Of a stretch of DNA of 64,000 nt, positions 60,338-64,000 are shown in pieces. The stretch is from JANOSH01 sp031415695. Its GTDB lineage: Bacteria; Actinomycetota; Acidimicrobiia; Acidimicrobiales; Ilumatobacteraceae. Position 1 is the stretch's first letter. Each line of letters starts with the position of its first letter. Both the position numbers and the translations under genes were made by a program. The notes beneath the pieces were generated by a model, which made no database searches, was not told the DNA's origin, and was given only the letters and a program-made list of their open reading frames with translations. The DNA lies in assembly GCA_031415695.1 (NCBI GenBank), contig JANOSH010000016.1:1-64000 (forward strand), in the 5' to 3' direction.

Positions 60338-62088
60338 CGGCAGCCAACAACGCGCTCGGGCGAACCGAGTCGCGCCGCGTCCTTGGACGAGCTTTTCAAG
60401 ATCTGCGACAGCAGGGCCGTCTGTTGGTTTGGGCCGGGCTGGTCATTGTCGTGAACACAATGTCTCACGTCGCGGGCCCGGTCCTGGTGCGCTACGGCAT
60501 CGACCAAGGTTTGCGGCAATCCAATCGCGGCGCGCTGCGGTTGTCGGTGGCTGGCTACGCAGCTGTGGCAATCGTGGCGTTTGTGTCGAGCCGGTTGCAG
60601 ATCACTGCGATCTCACGTCTCGGCGAACGGTACCTGCGTGAGTTGAGGGTGCGCGTTTTTGGTCATCTCCTTCGTTTGTCGATGAGTTTCTACGACCGGG
60701 AAAGGACCGGCGTGCTCGTTGCTCGAATGACCAGCGACATCGATTCGATGGGCGAACTTGTGCAATACGGCCTGCTGCAATTCATCGCCAGCGCGATGTT
60801 GCTGGTGATCTCCATCGTGTTACTCGCGGCGTTGTCGCCGTTATTGCTTGTGTTGTGCCTGGTGCCAGTCCCGTTTGTCATAGCTGCTTCGGTGGTGTTC
60901 CAACGGCAGTCCACACGGGCGTATCTGACGGTACGAGAACGCGTTGGTGTTAACCTCAGCCGGTTGCAGGAAGGTATTCGGGGGGTCCGACTTATTCAAG
61001 CGTTTGATCGAACCGATGATCAGATCGACACGTTTGTCCAGTCGAACCGCGCACTGTATGACGCGCACCTCGATTCGGTGCGTATCTCGGCGTGGTACTT
61101 CCCAGTCATCGAGTTTGCTGGTGCGGCCACAACTGCCATGGTGGTCGGCGTTGGAGGAGTCCTGGTTCACAAGGGGACCGTCAGTCTTGGCACCGTTGCG
61201 GCATTCATCTTGTTGATCGCCAACCTGTTCGAACCAATTTCGCAGCTCAGCCAACTTTTCAACTCGCTGCAGGCAGCGGCAGCGTCGCTACACAAACTGT
61301 ATGGGCTGATCGACACGCCGGTCGATGTGGTCGAGAACTTGGATGCTGTCGAACTCGTTGCCGGTGGCCCGATAGTGCTGTGCGACGTTGGGTTCAGTTA
61401 CGGCGATCAACGCTCGGTGCTGTCGGGTGTTTCGATGACGATCAACCGCGGGGAACGGGTGGCCTTCGTAGGTCCGACGGGAGCGGGAAAATCGACGTTA
61501 GCCAAATTGATCGCCCGCATGTATGACCCGACGATAGGTTCGATCAGCATTGCTGGCACTGACCTTCGGATGGTCAGCCGTTCGTCGTTGCGTCAACGCG
61601 TGGCCGTGGTACCGCAGGAGGGCTTCTTGTTCCAGGGATCGGTTCGTGACAACGTACGGATCTCTCGGCCTGAAGCAAGCGATGCCGAAGTTGACACTAT
61701 TCTCCAACGACTCGGTCTTGCGGACCGGTTCTCCCCGCAGCCCGATGATCTCGACACCAGCGCAGGCAAGCTCTCGGCCGGGGAGCGCCAACTTGTGTCG
61801 CTCGCCCGCGCCGCGTTGGCCGATCCCGACCTCCTAATCCTCGACGAGGCAACGTCGAATCTCGACCCCGGTACCGAAGCGCTCGTCGAACGGGCCTTGG
61901 AAACTCTGTTGATCGGTCGCACGGTCATTGTCATTGCCCACCGTTTGACCACTGCGTCTCGTTGCGACCGAATTGCGGTCATCGAAAATGGCCGTTTGGC
62001 AGAATGGGGGAGCCACGCTGAGCTCTTGGCGATGAACGGACAGTACTCGGCGCTGTTCTCGGCTTGGTTGGGTGCGCACAAGCCCTGA
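60334..62088 (+). CDS. ABC exporter half-transporter, catalytic-site subunit
   Basis: A 584-residue partner of the previous gene with the same layout. Walker A is GPTGAGKST, Walker B LLILDEATSNLD keeps the catalytic Glu, and the signature reads LSAGERQ, slightly altered. The pair should form a heterodimeric exporter for drugs, lipids or peptides. The start is the GTG overlapping the upstream stop. Confidence 0.92.
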   Translation: MTAANNALGRTESRRVLGRAFQDLRQQGRLLVWAGLVIVVNTMSHVAGPVLVRYGIDQGLRQSNRGALRLSVAGYAAVAIVAFVSSRLQITAISRLGERYLRELRVRVFGHLLRLSMSFYDRERTGVLVARMTSDIDSMGELVQYGLLQFIASAMLLVISIVLLAALSPLLLVLCLVPVPFVIAASVVFQRQSTRAYLTVRERVGVNLSRLQEGIRGVRLIQAFDRTDDQIDTFVQSNRALYDAHLDSVRISAWYFPVIEFAGAATTAMVVGVGGVLVHKGTVSLGTVAAFILLIANLFEPISQLSQLFNSLQAAAASLHKLYGLIDTPVDVVENLDAVELVAGGPIVLCDVGFSYGDQRSVLSGVSMTINRGERVAFVGPTGAGKSTLAKLIARMYDPTIGSISIAGTDLRMVSRSSLRQRVAVVPQEGFLFQGSVRDNVRISRPEASDAEVDTILQRLGLADRFSPQPDDLDTSAGKLSAGERQLVSLARAALADPDLLILDEATSNLDPGTEALVERALETLLIGRTVIVIAHRLTTASRCDRIAVIENGRLAEWGSHAELLAMNGQYSALFSAWLGAHKP

Positions 62089-62107
62089 CCAGTTATGGTC
62101 TGTCGCC

Positions 62108-62779
62108 ATGGGAACTACCATCACGCTCTCGTCTGCTGACGGCCATGCTTTCTCCGCGTATCGGGCCACGCCACCGGGCGCAAACCCCACAGCTGGCATC
62201 GTTGTCGTTCAGGAAATTTTCGGCGTCAATGGCCATATCCGCGAGGTCTGCGACTGGTATGCCGCCCACGGCTATCTTGCTCTCGCTCCGGCTATGTACG
62301 ACCGCGTCGAGCGGGGTTACGAGCGGGGCTACACACCTGAAACTATTGCTGAAGGTGCTGGCATTGCTGGCAAGCTCAATCCGACAAACTCGCTTGCTGA
62401 TATCGCTGCGGCGGGTGCTGCGGTTCGTTCGGCCGGCAAGGTTGCGGTTGTGGGCTACTGCTTCGGCGGTTCGATGGCTGCGGCCTCGGCCATCAACCTG
62501 CCCGATGTGTTCGATGCTGCGGTGAGCTATTACGGCGGTGGCACCGTTGCCATGGCCGACCAGGCTCCCAAGATGCCGTTGATGTGTCACTACGGCGATA
62601 TGGATGCCTACATCCCGCTCGATCAGGTAGACACCATCCGTGCGAAGTGGCCCATGGCACTGGTGCACTCGTATCACGCCGACCATGGCTTCAACTGCGA
62701 CCACCGTGAAAGCTACGACGACCGAGCGGCCAAGTTGGCTCAGGCACGCACGCTGTCATTCTTGAGTATCACGCTTTAA
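62108..62779 (+). CDS. Dienelactone hydrolase family protein
   Basis: A 223-residue alpha/beta hydrolase. The triad is Cys in VVGYCFGG, Asp in GDMDAYIP and His in HADHGFNCDHR. VVQEIFGVNGHIREVCDWYA is the usual family opening. It would hydrolyse dienelactone-type or related lactones and esters. ATG at 62108 is chosen; a GTG at 62072 would overlap the exporter gene. Confidence 0.92.
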   Translation: MGTTITLSSADGHAFSAYRATPPGANPTAGIVVVQEIFGVNGHIREVCDWYAAHGYLALAPAMYDRVERGYERGYTPETIAEGAGIAGKLNPTNSLADIAAAGAAVRSAGKVAVVGYCFGGSMAAASAINLPDVFDAAVSYYGGGTVAMADQAPKMPLMCHYGDMDAYIPLDQVDTIRAKWPMALVHSYHADHGFNCDHRESYDDRAAKLAQARTLSFLSITL

Positions 62780-62792
62780 CGGCACCTGGCAG

Positions 62793-63722
62793 TCAGCGCC
62801 CCGAGAGTTCGGCAACGACCGGAGCAAAACTTTCGATGTCGTCGGCACCGACAATGACATAGCTGAACCCCCACCGGTCGCGGCGAGCGAGCAGATCGTC
62901 GACCATCTGTGCTGGTGTGCCGATGAGCGCGAATGGTGTTTCGAGTATCTGCTCTGACGTGAACCCGACCAAGCTCGCAACCTCGGCTGCTTTGGCGGCG
63001 CGTTCGTTGGTGACATTCACGAAGAAGGTTCGCACGTTGAGCTCGTAGTGGCGGTCGCCGGCGGCAGTTTTGACTACGGCTACCTTGTCGTCGACTGCGG
63101 TTGCGGTCATCGACGCCAGGGCAGTCGATTCGACGGCACCATGGCCCATGGTGCCGTTGATGCCGATGATATCGGCCTCACGGCCAGCTATTGCCAGCAC
63201 TCGCGGGCCACCGCCACCCACTAGGAACGGCGGCCAGGGGCGCTGGGTCGGCTTGGGCATGCCGTCGTAATTCGTGATGGTGTAGTGCTCACCCGCGAAG
63301 CTGAAGGTCCCGTCAGAAAAAGCGCCCTTCATCACCTTGAGGCCTTCTTCGAAACGCGAGACCCGAACACCATTCGAGTCGAACGGCATGCCGGCAGCCT
63401 CGTAGTCGGTACGCATCCAGCCGGCTCCAAGCCCGACTTCGAGTCGCCCGTCGGACAAAAGGTCCATCGTTGCTAATTCCTTTGCCAGCACCACGGGGTG
63501 CTTGTAGTCGTTGTCCCAGACGAGGGCACCCACCCGGAGGCGGTCGGTAGCTTCAGCTGCAGCCATGAGCGCTGGAACCGGGGCTAGCTGATCGGTGAAG
63601 TGATCGGGCATGGTCAGCACGTCGTAGCCGTTTGCTTCCACCTGGCGGGCCAGCTCTCGCCATGCGCCACCCGTCGGCGCGGATGACGCTTGTATACCGA
63701 AACGAAATGGGTTGTTTCTCAT
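62793..63722 (-). CDS. LLM-class F420-dependent oxidoreductase-like
   Basis: A 309-residue luciferase-like TIM barrel of the actinobacterial F420 type: FRFGIQASSA, MPDHFTDQLAPVPAL, LEVGLGAGWMRTDYEAAGMPF and KPTQRPWPPFLVGGGG. The cofactor is probably F420 (inferred from family); substrates are unknown. The start MRNNPFRFG at 63722 is chosen. The open frame continues upstream through the repeat element, which must not be included. It is convergent with the dienelactone hydrolase gene. Confidence 0.88.
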   Translation of the reverse strand: MRNNPFRFGIQASSAPTGGAWRELARQVEANGYDVLTMPDHFTDQLAPVPALMAAAEATDRLRVGALVWDNDYKHPVVLAKELATMDLLSDGRLEVGLGAGWMRTDYEAAGMPFDSNGVRVSRFEEGLKVMKGAFSDGTFSFAGEHYTITNYDGMPKPTQRPWPPFLVGGGGPRVLAIAGREADIIGINGTMGHGAVESTALASMTATAVDDKVAVVKTAAGDRHYELNVRTFFVNVTNERAAKAAEVASLVGFTSEQILETPFALIGTPAQMVDDLLARRDRWGFSYVIVGADDIESFAPVVAELSGR

Positions 63723-63748
63723 GCCGGCCGACAGTACCGGATACGCCA

Positions 63749-63820
63749 TTTGCGCAACAGTTGCGGTTCTGGTGGGTTCTGGGGCTGCCGTTTTCGCAAC
63801 TGTTGCGGATTTGGTGGGTG
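63749..63820. repeat. Dispersed element with two 13-bp palindromes 42 bp apart (copy 2)
   Basis: CGCAAC-A-GTTGCG at 63753-63765 and CGCAAC-T-GTTGCG at 63795-63807, again exactly 42 bp apart. Both inner spacers end in a short T-rich run before the second palindrome, as in copy 1. It lies between the divergent LLM oxidoreductase and exported-protein genes, where it could also act as an operator. Confidence 0.75.
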
Positions 63821-63865
63821 GGCGTGCCACCGCTCGTTGGGCTCGGGCCAGTAGCTTGGGGGGTC

Positions 63866-64000
63866 GTGCGGTCTCTGCTTCGCCTCTTTGCTGTGGTTTT
63901 GGTTGCAGCTATCGGCACGGCTGCCATTGGTGCGGCGGCCACCCCGGAAATTTCCAATATTGCTACGGCATTCGACAGTGAAGCCGGGCAGCTCCCGCCG
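63866..64000 (+). CDS. Exported protein, N-terminus only (runs off right edge)
   Basis: Forty-five codons from a GTG at 63866 to the window edge. A run of G (GGGG) lies 4-8 bases upstream as ribosome-binding site. The product begins with a signal or membrane anchor (VRSLLRLFAVVLVAAIG, then TAAIGAAATPE) followed by DSEAGQLPP. Anchored penicillin-binding proteins of this group begin in a similar way, but the catalytic part is outside the window, so this is only a guess. Confidence 0.6.
   Translation, partial: MRSLLRLFAVVLVAAIGTAAIGAAATPEISNIATAFDSEAGQLPP

Noticed and set aside
63722..63830. N-terminal extension of the LLM oxidoreductase with RT/AT repeats
   Set aside because: The extension translates the paired-palindrome element; the conserved protein begins at MRNNPFRFG.

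Overview
The window looks like a chromosomal segment of a high-GC actinobacterium, most likely of the Acidimicrobiia (Ilumatobacter-like) type. This rests on moderately high GC, many GTG/TTG starts, 1-4 base start/stop overlaps, an F420-type LLM oxidoreductase, an ACT-domain malic enzyme, an actinobacterial MtrAB-LpqB-like signalling module and Thr-rich linkers in exported proteins. The lineage is inferred from gene content; no marker tree was possible.

Layout. 0-0.6 kb: start of a lipoprotein gene leaving the left edge and a degenerate tRNA-Gly 3' half. 0.6-9.5 kb: malic enzyme, glyA, acyl-CoA dehydrogenase, a fused LivH-LivM permease, and a TPR-EAL c-di-GMP protein. 9.5-25 kb: dense core genes: phoH-ybeY-era; a sensor kinase/GerMN lipoprotein pair with its response regulator divergent; a DinG-like helicase; uppS-recO; glyS; an M50 protease; ppdK; AIM24 and TerC. 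26-29.3 kb: dnaG-rpoD followed by tRNA-Asn and tRNA-Met. 29.2-31.5 kb: a membrane GGDEF-EAL gene split by an in-frame amber codon. 31.5-42.5 kb: an ionotropic-glutamate-receptor-like channel, a lytic transglycosylase, a serine hydrolase, an aldo/keto reductase, an agmatinase-family enzyme, small hypothetical genes, an inositol-phosphatase/Nudix pair, tRNA-Val, a GNAT protein, and a SoxR-Rieske divergent pair with a textbook 19-bp-spacer operator.

42.5-53.2 kb is the accessory part. It holds a large multidomain sugar-dehydrogenase-like secreted protein, an SDR, a broken DUF2341 surface protein fused by deletion to the remains of a hipBA toxin-antitoxin operon, an intact four-gene TasA/SipW-like operon (two TasA-like fibre proteins, an ER-type signal peptidase, an FnIII-domain exported protein) with a 19-bp hairpin between fibre genes and peptidase, and a bicovalent FAD oxidase pseudogene with several frameshifts. 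53.2-64 kb returns to ordinary metabolism: a zinc-ribbon SDR fusion, a PEP-mutase-like lyase, a RidA protein, a quinone-oxidoreductase-like MDR protein, a heterodimeric ABC exporter with one degenerate catalytic site, a dienelactone hydrolase, an LLM oxidoreductase, and the start of an exported protein at the right edge.

The most interesting items are (1) the SoxR operator driving a leaderless Rieske-plus-unknown-domain enzyme, (2) the TasA/SipW-like surface fibre operon inside a decayed island, and (3) a dispersed intergenic element made of two 13-bp palindromes exactly 42 bp apart, present twice in the window. Nothing here is a CRISPR array, prophage or intact transposon.
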